Source of the DNA: Treponema zioleckii
GTDB lineage: Bacteria; Spirochaetota; Spirochaetia; Treponematales; Treponemataceae
Reading direction: 5' to 3'
NCBI RefSeq assembly: GCF_014737315.1
Contig: NZ_JPUF01000001.1
Coordinates: 1 to 64,000 of the forward strand
Length of the DNA: 64,000 bases
Below are positions 45,476 to 54,153 of the stretch, piece after piece; position 1 is the first letter of the stretch; every line of letters begins with the position of its first letter. The position numbers were made by a program, and so were the translations under genes. Below the pieces are notes generated by a model. That model had not been told where the DNA came from. It saw nothing but the letters and a program-made list of their open reading frames with translations, and made no database searches.

Positions 45476-47158
45476 ATGACATTAAAAAAACTCTTTAATT
45501 TTGTTTCGATGACTGTTGGGCGGCGGAGTATTTTTGTGCTGTTTGCAGTTTCTTTGCTGTGCGTTCTTATTCAGTCGGCAACGGTTGTTGTGCCGTTTTT
45601 TATTGAGCATTTTATAAACGACATTCAGACGGGAAATTTTTCGGTTCGCATTTTGTATGCCGCCGGCCTTTTTTATGTTTTGGCATTTGCGCTTGGAAAT
45701 CTGGTTACATTTTTTTACGGAAAAATTCAAATCGGCATTAAGAATAAAATTCAGGTGAATCTTGTCCGCTCAATTTTGAGCCGAAATCCGCTTTACATCC
45801 GAACGAAGGGCGAGGGATTTTTTGCGAAACTCATGGAAAATTCTCTCGAAGTCGTCATGAACTTTTTTGCTCCGTACAATCTGCGGAATTTTTTCTTGAT
45901 AATTCAGAATTGCGTGATTGTCGGCATTCTTTTTTACAAAAATCAGCTCGTGGGAATCTTTTGTGCAGTTCTTTTTCTGCTTTATTTTTTTGCTTACCTT
46001 TTGAACAACAAACTTTTTTCTACAATTTTGATGAATTTTATTGAAAAAAGCAGTTCTTCCACGGCACTCATTTATGATTTTATTCGCGGAAACAAGTCAC
46101 TTTTTGCTTCCGAACAATCGCTAAAGTTCGCGGAAAGAAAAATTTTAAAAGTTCTTGCTACGGTTCGTAAAATTGAATTCCGCCTGAATTTCTTTTTTGA
46201 TTTGATTTTTACGAGCGTCGGCAATTTGTTCCGGCCGTGCCTTAACATTGTGATTGTCGCGATTCTCGGTAAGTCCGTTTTGGAAGGCTCGGTTTCCTTC
46301 GGAACTTTTGTGCTCGTCATAACTTATTACAATCTTCTTCAAAGCGGCATGAACAGCTTTCAGGGAATTTCAGATTCGATTTTTCACACTGCTGGCGCGC
46401 TGAATTCGCTCTCGCTTTTTTTGGGCGAGAATACGACTTTTTCTAAAAAGGCTCTAAAAACTGATTCAAAAGAATTTTTCTATAATATTGATTCCGTGTC
46501 GTTCTCGCTGAACGAAAACTTCATTTTGAAGAACGCAAGCCTAAAAATCGGCGAGAATTTTCATTATGCACTTGTGGGACAGTCGGGGCTTGGAAAAAGT
46601 TCGCTCGTGAACCTTCTTTTGGGCTTGCAGTCTCCTCAAACCGGCGCGGTTCATTTTTTGAGCGGCAAAAATGACGTTTCTTCGGTTCATGTTTTTGAGG
46701 ATGTTGCGTGGTTTTCCCAAAATCCTGACATTTTTAATCTGACTCTCAAAGAAAATATTTTTTTAGGCGACAAGATTGACGAAAGTGAATATGCGGAATT
46801 TGTAAAGATTCTTGAACTTGAAAAACTCGACGGAAGACTTCTTGGAAGCGGCGGCGAGAATATTTCTGGCGGGGAAAGACAGCGGGTAGGGCTTGCAAGA
46901 TTTTTGCATCAGTTAAAATCAAAAAATCATTATTTTATTGACGAAGGATTTGTTTCTCTCGATGAGTTTACGAAAGAGAAAATGCTTTTGGTAACGAAAA
47001 AATCACTTTGCGGCAAAACCGGAATCTGCATCACGCACGATGATGCGGTTTTTCAGTCGCTCTGCGACAAAGTGATTCTTTACGATAAAAACGGAACGAT
47101 TTCGCTTTTGGAAAAGCCAGAAGGTAAGCCGTTAAAAGATTTTATCGCCGCGGAATAG
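45476..47158 (+). CDS. ABC exporter half-transporter (permease fused to ATPase)
   Basis: The 560-residue protein has an N-terminal transmembrane domain with about six segments (residues 20-310) and a C-terminal ATPase. The ATPase shows Walker A VGQSGLGKSSLV, signature ISGGERQRVGLARF (ISGGE instead of LSGGQ), a Walker B-like NHYFIDEGFVSLDE and the switch histidine in CITHDD. It would work as a homodimer or with an unlinked partner. The substrate is unknown. AAAGGAGA lies about 10 bases before the ATG. It is convergent with malQ, with 3 bp between them. Confidence 0.88.
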   Translation: MTLKKLFNFVSMTVGRRSIFVLFAVSLLCVLIQSATVVVPFFIEHFINDIQTGNFSVRILYAAGLFYVLAFALGNLVTFFYGKIQIGIKNKIQVNLVRSILSRNPLYIRTKGEGFFAKLMENSLEVVMNFFAPYNLRNFFLIIQNCVIVGILFYKNQLVGIFCAVLFLLYFFAYLLNNKLFSTILMNFIEKSSSSTALIYDFIRGNKSLFASEQSLKFAERKILKVLATVRKIEFRLNFFFDLIFTSVGNLFRPCLNIVIVAILGKSVLEGSVSFGTFVLVITYYNLLQSGMNSFQGISDSIFHTAGALNSLSLFLGENTTFSKKALKTDSKEFFYNIDSVSFSLNENFILKNASLKIGENFHYALVGQSGLGKSSLVNLLLGLQSPQTGAVHFLSGKNDVSSVHVFEDVAWFSQNPDIFNLTLKENIFLGDKIDESEYAEFVKILELEKLDGRLLGSGGENISGGERQRVGLARFLHQLKSKNHYFIDEGFVSLDEFTKEKMLLVTKKSLCGKTGICITHDDAVFQSLCDKVILYDKNGTISLLEKPEGKPLKDFIAAE

Positions 47159-47161
47159 ATT

Positions 47162-48646
47162 TTATGCTCGCCCGGATTTTTTTGTTGCGTCTTTAAGCCA
47201 GTTCCAGTCCGCATCAAGCAGGTCTTGATTTGTGGCACGCCACTGCCAGTTTCCGCTCTGGCTTGAAGGCGTGTTCATTCTAAAACATTCTTTGCTTCCT
47301 ATAATGTCCTGCATTGTAAGGATGCAAGTGTTCGAGGCACTTTCTAAAGCGGCCTTCATCATGCTTTTTCGGAGTTTTTCCGTACTTGTGAGCGAAAAAT
47401 ATTTTAGCGCGCTTAAAACATCCGCTTGTGGGGCAGAAGTCGTCCAGCCCAAAATCGTGTCGTTGTCGTGGGTGCCAGTATAAACCACCGAATTGGCAAT
47501 ATAATTTTCAGGAAAGTAGTCGTTTTCGTCCCGCGTGTCGAATGCGAATTGAAGAACGTTCATTCCCGGAAATCCTGTTTCTTTTAAAAGCTGACGGACA
47601 CTTTCGGTCAAAAAGCCCAAATCCTCGGCAATTACTGGTTTTTTAAGAATTCCTGTCGCCTCAAAAAAATCCATGCCCGGACCCGGCCGCCAGATTCCGC
47701 CTGCTGCAGTTGTATTTTCCGCCGGAATGCAGTAAAAAGACTCGAATCCCCGAAAGTGGTCGATTCGGATTATGTCGTAAGTTTTAAGGCTCCGTTCAAG
47801 CCGTTTTTGCCACCATTCATAATTCGTGGATTTTAAGTGTTTCCAGTTGTAAACCGGATTTCCCCAGAGTTGTCCGTTTGCCGAAAAACTGTCCGGCGGG
47901 CAGCCTGCAACTTCAAGAGGTTTTAGGTTTCCGTTCAGCAGAAAATTCGCAGGCGAAGCCCAAACGTCGGCACTGTCGCCAGAAACGTAAATTGGCAAAT
48001 CCCCGATGATTTTTATGCCTTTTTCGTTGGCGTATTTTTTAAGTTTGTTCCATTGCATAAAGAACAAATATTGGAGCATTTTGTAGTAGGAAATTTCTTT
48101 TTCGTGCCCGTTTTTGAATTCCAAAAGAGTCTGTTTTTCCCGGAGTTTGAGGCCGTCTTCCCAACGGGAAAGGGGCGCACCGTTGTATTTGTCTTTTATG
48201 GCCATAAAAGTCGCATAATCGTCAAGCCAGTCTGCGTTTTTGCTGCAGAAAGATTCGTAGTCGTTCGGAACGTTCAGAAAGAAATTTTCTTCTATTATAT
48301 TGAATACTTTTCTTCGGTTCTGGTACAAAAGACCGTAATCAGCTCGTCGCTCATCGCTTCCCCAGTTAATCAACTTGTAATCGGAACATTCAATATAGTC
48401 GTCCTTTACTAGCTCTTCAAAATCTATAAAATACGGATTTCCGGCAGCGGTAGAAAAACTTTGGTAAGGGGAATCCCCGAATCCTGTCGGGCAGATTGGA
48501 AGCATCTGCCAGTAGGTCTGATTGTTCGCACTGAGCATATCAACAAAGGAATACGCCTGTTTTCCCAGCGTTCCGATTCCTGTTTCTCCCGGCAATGATG
48601 AAATGTGCATGAGAATTCCAGATGCACGGTTTTGTAAGTATGACAT
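47162..48646 (-). CDS. malQ: 4-alpha-glucanotransferase (amylomaltase, GH77)
   Basis: The enzyme transfers alpha-1,4-glucan segments between maltodextrins. The 494-residue GH77 enzyme has the N-terminal RASGILMHISSLPGETGIGT, the nucleophile region IIRIDHFRGFESFYCIPA, the acid/base VIAEDLGFLT and the loop YTGTHDNDTILGW. It lies downstream of the LacI-regulated sugar transporter operon on the same strand, separated by a 365-bp repeat-filled gap. This suggests, but does not prove, that the transporter handles maltodextrin-type sugars. Confidence 0.95.
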   Translation of the reverse strand: MSYLQNRASGILMHISSLPGETGIGTLGKQAYSFVDMLSANNQTYWQMLPICPTGFGDSPYQSFSTAAGNPYFIDFEELVKDDYIECSDYKLINWGSDERRADYGLLYQNRRKVFNIIEENFFLNVPNDYESFCSKNADWLDDYATFMAIKDKYNGAPLSRWEDGLKLREKQTLLEFKNGHEKEISYYKMLQYLFFMQWNKLKKYANEKGIKIIGDLPIYVSGDSADVWASPANFLLNGNLKPLEVAGCPPDSFSANGQLWGNPVYNWKHLKSTNYEWWQKRLERSLKTYDIIRIDHFRGFESFYCIPAENTTAAGGIWRPGPGMDFFEATGILKKPVIAEDLGFLTESVRQLLKETGFPGMNVLQFAFDTRDENDYFPENYIANSVVYTGTHDNDTILGWTTSAPQADVLSALKYFSLTSTEKLRKSMMKAALESASNTCILTMQDIIGSKECFRMNTPSSQSGNWQWRATNQDLLDADWNWLKDATKKSGRA

Positions 48647-48699
48647 AAATAGCCTCGTTTAATTTTGCCCGAATTTTGTGCCTCTAGTATTACAAATCA

Positions 48700-48992
48700 A
48701 ATAATTGTCATGCTGAATCCTGTGCAACACAGTTGCTGCGGAACCCCGCTAGTATAACGAATCCCAAAACAAAGATTTCGAAACTAGTTCGGAATGACGG
48801 TTAATTATTAGAGGCGTTCGGAAAATTCAGCTTTTCGAACACCTCTATTATTCGTTGTACTAGGACTGTCCAATAAGTTCGTTGTATAGGGCGTGGATGC
48901 TGAAACAAGTTCAGCATGACAATACTTTTTGGACAGTTTCTTGACGCCCCTGTATTTTGGCATACAGATTCCGAATCAATTTCGGAATGACA
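48700..48992. repeat. Cluster of dispersed palindromic repeats, one nested in a longer inverted repeat
   Basis: The 365-bp malQ-lacI gap holds at least four repeat units: about 48704-48720, about 48775-48800, 48894-48919 (perfect ATGCTGAA-ACAAG-TTCAGCAT) and 48965-48992. The third is enclosed by ACTGTCCAA (48865-48873) and TTGGACAGT (48929-48937). Another hairpin, GAGGCGTTCG...CGAACACCTC, lies near 48811-48847. No gene is seen. Confidence 0.75.
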
Positions 48993-49011
48993 GCTAATTC
49001 GATTCGTTATG

Positions 49012-50019
49012 TTAGCGCACGTTGCTTACGCTTTCCCCTTCAATAAATTCAAAGGGAATCAGAATATGGTTGTTCGGCGCTTTTTCGGTAATGCTTTTTA
49101 AGAGAAGAGCAAGACCTTGCTCCGCAAGCAAATCTGTTTTTTGGCGAATCGTCGTAAGGCGCGGAGTGCAGTACTGGGAAATTTCAAGACCGTCGAATCC
49201 TGTAACGGAAATATCTCTGGGAACTGAATACCCCCTGTCAGCGAGAGTCCGCATCGCACCAATGGCCATTACGTCCGCCATTGTGAATATTGCGCTGATG
49301 TTTGGAACTTGGTCGAGCAGTTTTTTTGCTGCCTGTGCGCCGCCTTCAAAAGAGTATTTTGCCGCGACGTACTGTTTCTCAAAATCAAAAGGAATCCCGT
49401 GAGACTCAAGTACCGTCAAAAAACTTTGGTAGCGTCTTCGAGAAAGCTCGGAACTTTCAAGTTCACCGCCAATCACGCCTATTTGCCTGTGACCGTTTTT
49501 TATTAGAAATTCTGCCGTAAAAGAAGAACCACCGCAGTCATCAATGCTGATGCTCGAAAGATTGCTGTTGTTTACCGAGTGCGCCTGATTTGAAATGAGC
49601 ACGCAGGGAACTTTCAGCTTTGCAAAATCATCTTTGTAAACGTCTGGCGTACCGCCCAAGAAGACTATGCCAATCGGTTTTCGTGCGTAAAAAATCCGGC
49701 AGGCATATTGGGCTTCGTTCTCGTACTCGTCGAGCACAACAACGTCGGCGGTGTATGGAAGCTCTTCAAAGCGTTTCTGAATGCACTCCAAAAGGGAGTT
49801 GAGCAAAATGCTCGACATTCCTTTTACCAGAATAAGAATTGTGTGCCGTTCCTGTTCTTTTAACAGCTTCGCGTTTTGGTTCAGCACAAAATCGTATTTG
49901 TCGATTACTTGCTGAACTTTTTCGCGCATAGCCTCGCTTACTCCCGCCTGACCGTTTAACACACGGGAAACAGTTCCAACTCCAACCCCGCATTCCTTCG
50001 CAATATCTTTTATAGTCAT
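49012..50019 (-). CDS. LacI-family transcriptional repressor
   Basis: The 335-residue regulator has an N-terminal helix-turn-helix (TIKDIAKECGVGVGTVSRVL) with hinge, and a periplasmic-binding-protein-like sugar-binding domain (IFTMADVMAIGAMRTLADRG, RDISVTGFDGLEISQYC). It is the last gene of the sugar-transport operon and starts 1 base after the permease stop. It probably binds the 18-bp palindrome at 53123-53140 and so controls its own operon. The inducer is likely the transported sugar. Confidence 0.93.
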   Translation of the reverse strand: MTIKDIAKECGVGVGTVSRVLNGQAGVSEAMREKVQQVIDKYDFVLNQNAKLLKEQERHTILILVKGMSSILLNSLLECIQKRFEELPYTADVVVLDEYENEAQYACRIFYARKPIGIVFLGGTPDVYKDDFAKLKVPCVLISNQAHSVNNSNLSSISIDDCGGSSFTAEFLIKNGHRQIGVIGGELESSELSRRRYQSFLTVLESHGIPFDFEKQYVAAKYSFEGGAQAAKKLLDQVPNISAIFTMADVMAIGAMRTLADRGYSVPRDISVTGFDGLEISQYCTPRLTTIRQKTDLLAEQGLALLLKSITEKAPNNHILIPFEFIEGESVSNVR

Positions 50020-50020
50020 A

Positions 50021-50869
50021 TCAACCTTTCACAGCACCAGAGATAACTCCACTGATGATATAGCGTTGTGCTAAAAGATAAAAGACGATAATCGGAATGA
50101 TTGCAAGCATGAGCATTGCCATGAATCCGCCGTAATCGGTTGCTCCGTAAGCCCCTTGCATCGCAATCTGTATCGCGACTGGAACCGTTTTGTCGTCGGT
50201 GCCGAGTACAAGATACGGAAGAAGATAGTCGTTCCAAATCCACATGGCGTTAAGAATTGCCACGGTGATTGTAGTTGGTTTTAGGACCGGAAAGACAACC
50301 AGAAAGAACGTTTGGAGCGGCGAGCATCCGTCAATCTCTGCGGCTTCTTCAATGTCCACTGGCACCGATTTTATAAAGCCCGTGAACATAAAAACCGAAA
50401 GTCCCGCCCCGAATCCAAGGTAAACGAAGTTGATTCCAAAAATATTGTCAAAATTAAGTCTGTTTACAATGTACGTCATTGTGTACATTACCATTTGGAA
50501 AGGGACAATCATGCTGAATGCAAATAGATAGTAAAGACCTTTCGTGAATCGGTTACGAACCCGCGCAATGAACCAGGAAGTCATGGACGTGCAGACTAGA
50601 ATAAGCCCAACCGAGAACAGCGTTATGAACGCAGAGCGCAAGAACGCCAAGAAAAATCCTGATGAAGTAAGGCCAGTAAGATAGTTCGTAAAGCCTACAA
50701 ACATTTCGCCTTTTGGCATGGCGAACGGCTGGCTCGAAATAAAGAGCCGCGATTTAAAAGAATTTATGAGTACCAAAGCGATTGGTACAAGAAAAATTAT
50801 TGAAAGCACGATAAGCATGTAAAAAAGAATTGAATTGATTCGTGCAGTTTTTACTTTGTCGTATCTCAT
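50021..50869 (-). CDS. Sugar ABC transporter permease, MalG type
   Basis: The 282-residue inner-membrane permease of the CUT1 family has six membrane segments, ending with the coupling motif EAAEIDGCSPLQTFFLVVFP and a C-terminus IISGVISGAVKG typical of MalG-type subunits. It overlaps the upstream MalF-type gene by 4 bases (ATGA). It forms the channel with that partner. Confidence 0.93.
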   Translation of the reverse strand: MRYDKVKTARINSILFYMLIVLSIIFLVPIALVLINSFKSRLFISSQPFAMPKGEMFVGFTNYLTGLTSSGFFLAFLRSAFITLFSVGLILVCTSMTSWFIARVRNRFTKGLYYLFAFSMIVPFQMVMYTMTYIVNRLNFDNIFGINFVYLGFGAGLSVFMFTGFIKSVPVDIEEAAEIDGCSPLQTFFLVVFPVLKPTTITVAILNAMWIWNDYLLPYLVLGTDDKTVPVAIQIAMQGAYGATDYGGFMAMLMLAIIPIIVFYLLAQRYIISGVISGAVKG

Positions 50870-51711
50870 TGTTCAACCTCCTTTCGAGTCGTAAGTTTTA
50901 GCTGCAGGAATGCGAGGGCAACGACAATAAGGAAGAAAACTACTGCCTTTGCCTGTCCCACGCCCTGCCAGCCTGTTCTTCCGTAGAAGGTGTTGTAAAT
51001 GTTGAGGGCGAGCATTTCCGTAGTGTTTTCCGGCGCGCCTGCCGTAAGGGCAAGGTTCTGGTCGAACATCTTAAAAGTGTTTGCCAGCGTAAGGAACATA
51101 CAGATTGTGATTGACGGCATTACAATCGGAATCTTTACTTTTATGAGTGTTGCGAATGCCGAAGCTCCGTCAATCTTTGCGGCTTCCAAAAGTTCGTCCG
51201 GAACATTCTGCAAGCCTGCAATGTAGATTACCATCATGTAGCCGATGAGCTGCCAGTTCGTGAGGATTACGAGTCCCCAGAATCCGTATTCGGTCTTGAA
51301 TGTAATGTCAACTCCAAAGTACGAAAGGACTCCGTTAATCATCAGGTTCCAGATGTAGCCCAAGACGATTCCGCCAATCAGGTTCGGAAGAAAGAAGACG
51401 GAACGGAAAAAAGTCGTGCCGTTTAGTTTTCGGGTCAGTATGAGTGCCAGCGAAAAGGCGAACACGTTTACTGTTATCATCGAAACAAGCGTGAACAAAG
51501 ACGTAAATCCGAGTGCATGGACAAATTCTTTGTCGAACGTAAAAGCTTTGATGTAGTTTTCAAATCCTACCCATTTTGCATTCGTTACGGTCGTGAACTT
51601 TGTGAATGAAAGCCCGATTCCCATGAGGAACGGAATTACAAAGAACAGCGTGAACGCAATCAAGGTCGGAAGTACGAATATGGGGAAATAACGGGCGACT
51701 GATTTTCTCAT
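50866..51711 (-). CDS. Sugar ABC transporter permease, MalF type
   Basis: This is a 281-residue CUT1 permease with six membrane segments and the EAA loop ELLEAAKIDGASAFATLIKV. It lies 31 bp after the binding-protein gene and overlaps the MalG-type gene. No ATPase gene is present in this operon, so the transporter must borrow one encoded elsewhere (MsiK-style sharing), as is common for CUT1 systems. Confidence 0.93.
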   Translation of the reverse strand: MRKSVARYFPIFVLPTLIAFTLFFVIPFLMGIGLSFTKFTTVTNAKWVGFENYIKAFTFDKEFVHALGFTSLFTLVSMITVNVFAFSLALILTRKLNGTTFFRSVFFLPNLIGGIVLGYIWNLMINGVLSYFGVDITFKTEYGFWGLVILTNWQLIGYMMVIYIAGLQNVPDELLEAAKIDGASAFATLIKVKIPIVMPSITICMFLTLANTFKMFDQNLALTAGAPENTTEMLALNIYNTFYGRTGWQGVGQAKAVVFFLIVVALAFLQLKLTTRKEVEQ

Positions 51712-51742
51712 TTTACCGACTCCTTTCTGCTTTATTCAAAAC

Positions 51743-53092
51743 TTACTGGATTGATTCGCTTTCTTTTGCCCAGCTTGCGGCAACGTCAGAAGCTACATCG
51801 CTCCAGTCTTTCTGCTGCTGCGCATATTTGAGAAGCGAAGCGCCAAAGTCGTTCTTGAATTTCTGAGATGGAAAGAGCGTGAAGTTCCATGGTACGGAAG
51901 TGATTCCTGGTTTTGACATCCAGTTGATAACTTCTTTTGCGAGCGGGTCTGTTGGACGTTCTGCATCTGTGAATGTGTCGAATGGTGCAATGAATCGAAG
52001 TTCGTTCGTTACGTAACGTTTTCCGATTTCGCTTGAGAACATCCAGTAAACGAAGTCTGCCGCGGCTTTCTGGTCAGCTTCCGAAGCCTGGCTGTTGATT
52101 GAATAGAAATTCTCTGTTCCAACGCACAATCCCTGTCCTTCTTCGCCAGAAACGTCTGTGTAAATTGGGAGATATTTTACGTTCTCTGCCTTTACTTTGT
52201 TTCCGCTTACGCCTTCAATCTGTCCCCAAGCCCAGTTTCCGTTCTGAACCATAACGCATTCTTCGAGTGCGAATTCAGACATTGAATCCACGACGGTTTT
52301 TGTTCCGACTGTCTTTCTGTCAACGGTTGAGTTTTCCAGATACAGGTCAAGAATGTTCTTAAAGTTGTCGCCGTACTGGAACGAGATGCGGTTTGTTGCG
52401 TCTGATGAAAGGTCAACGTTGTTTGTTTTGAATTCGTAGTAAACCGGAAGATTTGCAAGGTGAGTCTGCCATCGCCAGTCCTCGCCGGATTTGAGAGAAG
52501 TTGAAGCGAATACGCCTTTGATTCCGAGTTCGCTTGCCTTTGACTGCATGTCGTTTACGAGTTCCTTGAGTTTTGCAAAATTGTTGATTTCGTCCATGCT
52601 GGTAAAAGTTGTCGCGCGGTTTTCGAGAGCGAAATATTTATCTGTGAGAGCTTTGTTGTAAATGATTCCGTAGCCTTCGATTGCGTAAGGAATTCCGTAT
52701 ACGCCGTCTCCTGCCGTAACTGCGATTGATTTGTCGCTCAGGTGCTTGTATAAATCAGTGTCTTTTAAATCTGCGCAAAAATCCTTCCATCGTGCATAGC
52801 CTTTTGGTCCGTTAATCTGGAAGAGCGTCGGTGCTTCTTTTGTAGCCATTTTTGACATGAGAGTTTGCTCGTAAGAGTTGTTTGCGGCTGTCTCAACGAT
52901 AACTTTTACGCCCGTTGCTTTTTCGTATTCAGCGGCAAGCTGCTTGTACTGTTCCGTTACTTCTGGCTTGAAGTTAAGGTAGCGAACTGTTGCGGTGGCT
53001 TTTTTCTCTCCGCAAGACGTAAAGAGCGCACTTCCTGCGGCAAGAATCATTCCTGCTGCAAATGCAGATACAAATTTGATTGAACTTTTCAT
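51743..53092 (-). CDS. Sugar ABC transporter substrate-binding lipoprotein
   Basis: This extracytoplasmic binding protein of 449 residues feeds the permease pair. I take the ATG at 53092 (AGGAG 9 bases upstream, lipoprotein signal with lipobox FTSC) instead of the frame's first ATG at 53179, which lies upstream of the promoter start. The mature protein has the family-1 pattern: YKQLAAEYEKATGVKVIVET, then GPKGYARWKDFCADLKDT, AIEGYGIIYNKALTDKYF and MVQNGNWAWGQIE. The sugar is unknown. Confidence 0.93.
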   Translation of the reverse strand: MKSSIKFVSAFAAGMILAAGSALFTSCGEKKATATVRYLNFKPEVTEQYKQLAAEYEKATGVKVIVETAANNSYEQTLMSKMATKEAPTLFQINGPKGYARWKDFCADLKDTDLYKHLSDKSIAVTAGDGVYGIPYAIEGYGIIYNKALTDKYFALENRATTFTSMDEINNFAKLKELVNDMQSKASELGIKGVFASTSLKSGEDWRWQTHLANLPVYYEFKTNNVDLSSDATNRISFQYGDNFKNILDLYLENSTVDRKTVGTKTVVDSMSEFALEECVMVQNGNWAWGQIEGVSGNKVKAENVKYLPIYTDVSGEEGQGLCVGTENFYSINSQASEADQKAAADFVYWMFSSEIGKRYVTNELRFIAPFDTFTDAERPTDPLAKEVINWMSKPGITSVPWNFTLFPSQKFKNDFGASLLKYAQQQKDWSDVASDVAASWAKESESIQ

Positions 53093-53122
53093 AATAAACT
53101 CCTGAAAAAGGACTGAATGATT

Positions 53123-53179
53123 TTTGGAAACGTTTCCAAACTTTTTTCTAGGATATTTCAACATTCTTATTTTTGTCAA
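53123..53179 (-). promoter_or_regulatory. LacI operator and promoter of the sugar ABC operon
   Basis: On the minus strand TTGACA (53174-53179), 18 bases, TATCCT (53150-53155). Just after the expected start lies a perfect 18-bp palindrome, TTTGGAAACGTTTCCAAA (53123-53140), with the central CG typical of LacI/GalR-family sites. The repressor gene at the operon end is the likely binder. Confidence 0.85.
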
Positions 53180-53241
53180 ATTTTTTTTATAGAAATTTAA
53201 GGAATTTTATGAACGGGGAGGGGAAAAAAAATTTAGAGAAT

Positions 53242-53370
53242 TGTCATGCTGAATTCATTTCAGAATCTAGACTACCTGCCTGTAAAGTATAAGACCCCGA
53301 ATCGAGTTCGGGGTGACACAGAATTGCGCTTTTAGATGGGTGTGGGTGGTTGACCGTAGCCGAAACCACC
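53242..53370. repeat. Three dispersed repeats in a row
   Basis: The copies are: GTCATGCTGAATTCATTTCA plus GAATCT (53242-53268); GACCCCGAATCGAGTTCGGG plus GTGAC (53292-53318); and a different hairpin, GGTGGTTGACCGTAGCCGAA plus ACCACC (53345-53370), related to the outer arms of the element at 34074. They fill the 312-bp gap between the sugar operon and the next gene. Confidence 0.7.
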
Positions 53371-53404
53371 GTAGGCTAATTGAAATTAATCTTCTGTAAT
53401 TAAC

Positions 53405-53870
53405 CTATTCAAATAACTTTTGAATTAAATTTTCGATTGTAAAATTTCCCCAGCTTGAAATATCTGTAAGACATGTTTTTCCGCTTGTTGGATCTGAATT
53501 TTGAGTTTCAATTTTTCCTAAAACTCTCAAAGTTACAGCACTTGCTGCCCATTTAGCTCTTGTAAGTTCTTTTTTATTTTGTTGCGTAATAGTTGTCACC
53601 TGCAACAACCATAATCAGGTTGTCAGATGAAGTATCATATTTTAAGTAAATATTTCCTGTAAAAGAGTTGCTAGAGTTTGAAACTTGAGTTGTTGGGACT
53701 GAGTTTTCCTCAGAAGTATCTGTGTACTTGTACCACTTATTTCCAGTCTCATTTAAAATAAGCTCTGTTGCGCTAAGTCCGTCGTCTCCGTCTTCGCCTG
53801 CGCAGCTGGTAAACAAAAATCCGCTTGCAGCGAGCAATGCTGCGGTTAAAATCGTAAAAATCTTTTTCAT
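53405..53870 (-). pseudogene. Lipoprotein gene split by a frameshift (or +1 recoded)
   Basis: The frame from the ATG at 53870 encodes a lipoprotein (lipobox FTSC, then an Asp/Gly-rich linker) and stops with TAA at 53574. The neighbouring frame continues without a break to 53405 and reads like the rest of the same protein (KKELTRAKWAASAVTLRVLG). The switch point is the A-rich run ACAAAATAAAAAAG: dropping the single T restores one frame of about 155 residues. This may be a real mutation, a sequencing error at a homopolymer or a programmed +1 shift. Function is unknown. The gene has its own ribosome site (GGGAG). Confidence 0.6.
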
Positions 53871-53911
53871 TATTTTCTCCCGTTAAAATTAAAATAATCT
53901 GTATCGATTTT

Positions 53912-54034
53912 AATGGGCATAAGGCGTTTTTTCAAGGACAAGAAAGTTGAAAAACTAGGGTTCTGCATTGTTACAAGCAGTTTATCCTATGCGCCCGTAA
54001 AAACGCGCATTTCTGAAAAAATAGCCGCCTAGTC
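53912..54034 (+). other. Weak short ORF between the split lipoprotein and the small RNA
   Basis: On the plus strand an ATG near 53912 opens about 40 codons that end inside the terminator stem of small RNA copy 2. It has no ribosome site and no recognisable motif. I see nothing else in this part of the 283-bp gap apart from the small RNA. Confidence 0.15.
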
Positions 54035-54111
54035 TGACCCCTAGACGGCAGTGACCGAAAGGTCATTTACCTTTGATGGAAGAAGACCAACTAAACTTTA
54101 GTTGCACTTCT
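54016..54111 (-). ncRNA. Candidate small RNA, copy 2 of a two-member family
   Basis: On the minus strand TGGATT (54141-54146), 17 bases and TATAAT (54118-54123) give a start near 54111. The 5' hairpin is AACTAAA-C-TTTAGTT (54089-54103), the second is TGACC-TTTC-GGTCA (54052-54065) and the terminator is GCCGTCTAG...CTAGGCGGC (54024-54049) plus a T-run. Compared with copy 1 the stems differ in sequence but keep pairing. Its -35 box starts only 8 bases after the stop of the upstream outer-membrane protein gene, so it could also act as that gene's terminator. Confidence 0.7.
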
Positions 54112-54153
54112 TTTTATATTATATCGGATTCCAATATAAAAATCCACAAAATT

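Noticed and set aside
53092-53179. Longer start for the sugar-binding lipoprotein
   Set aside because: The upstream ATG lies at the -35 box and would put 29 charged residues before the signal peptide.
53405-53608. Separate small gene on the minus strand
   Set aside because: It has no start signals of its own and reads as the continuation of the frame-shifted lipoprotein.
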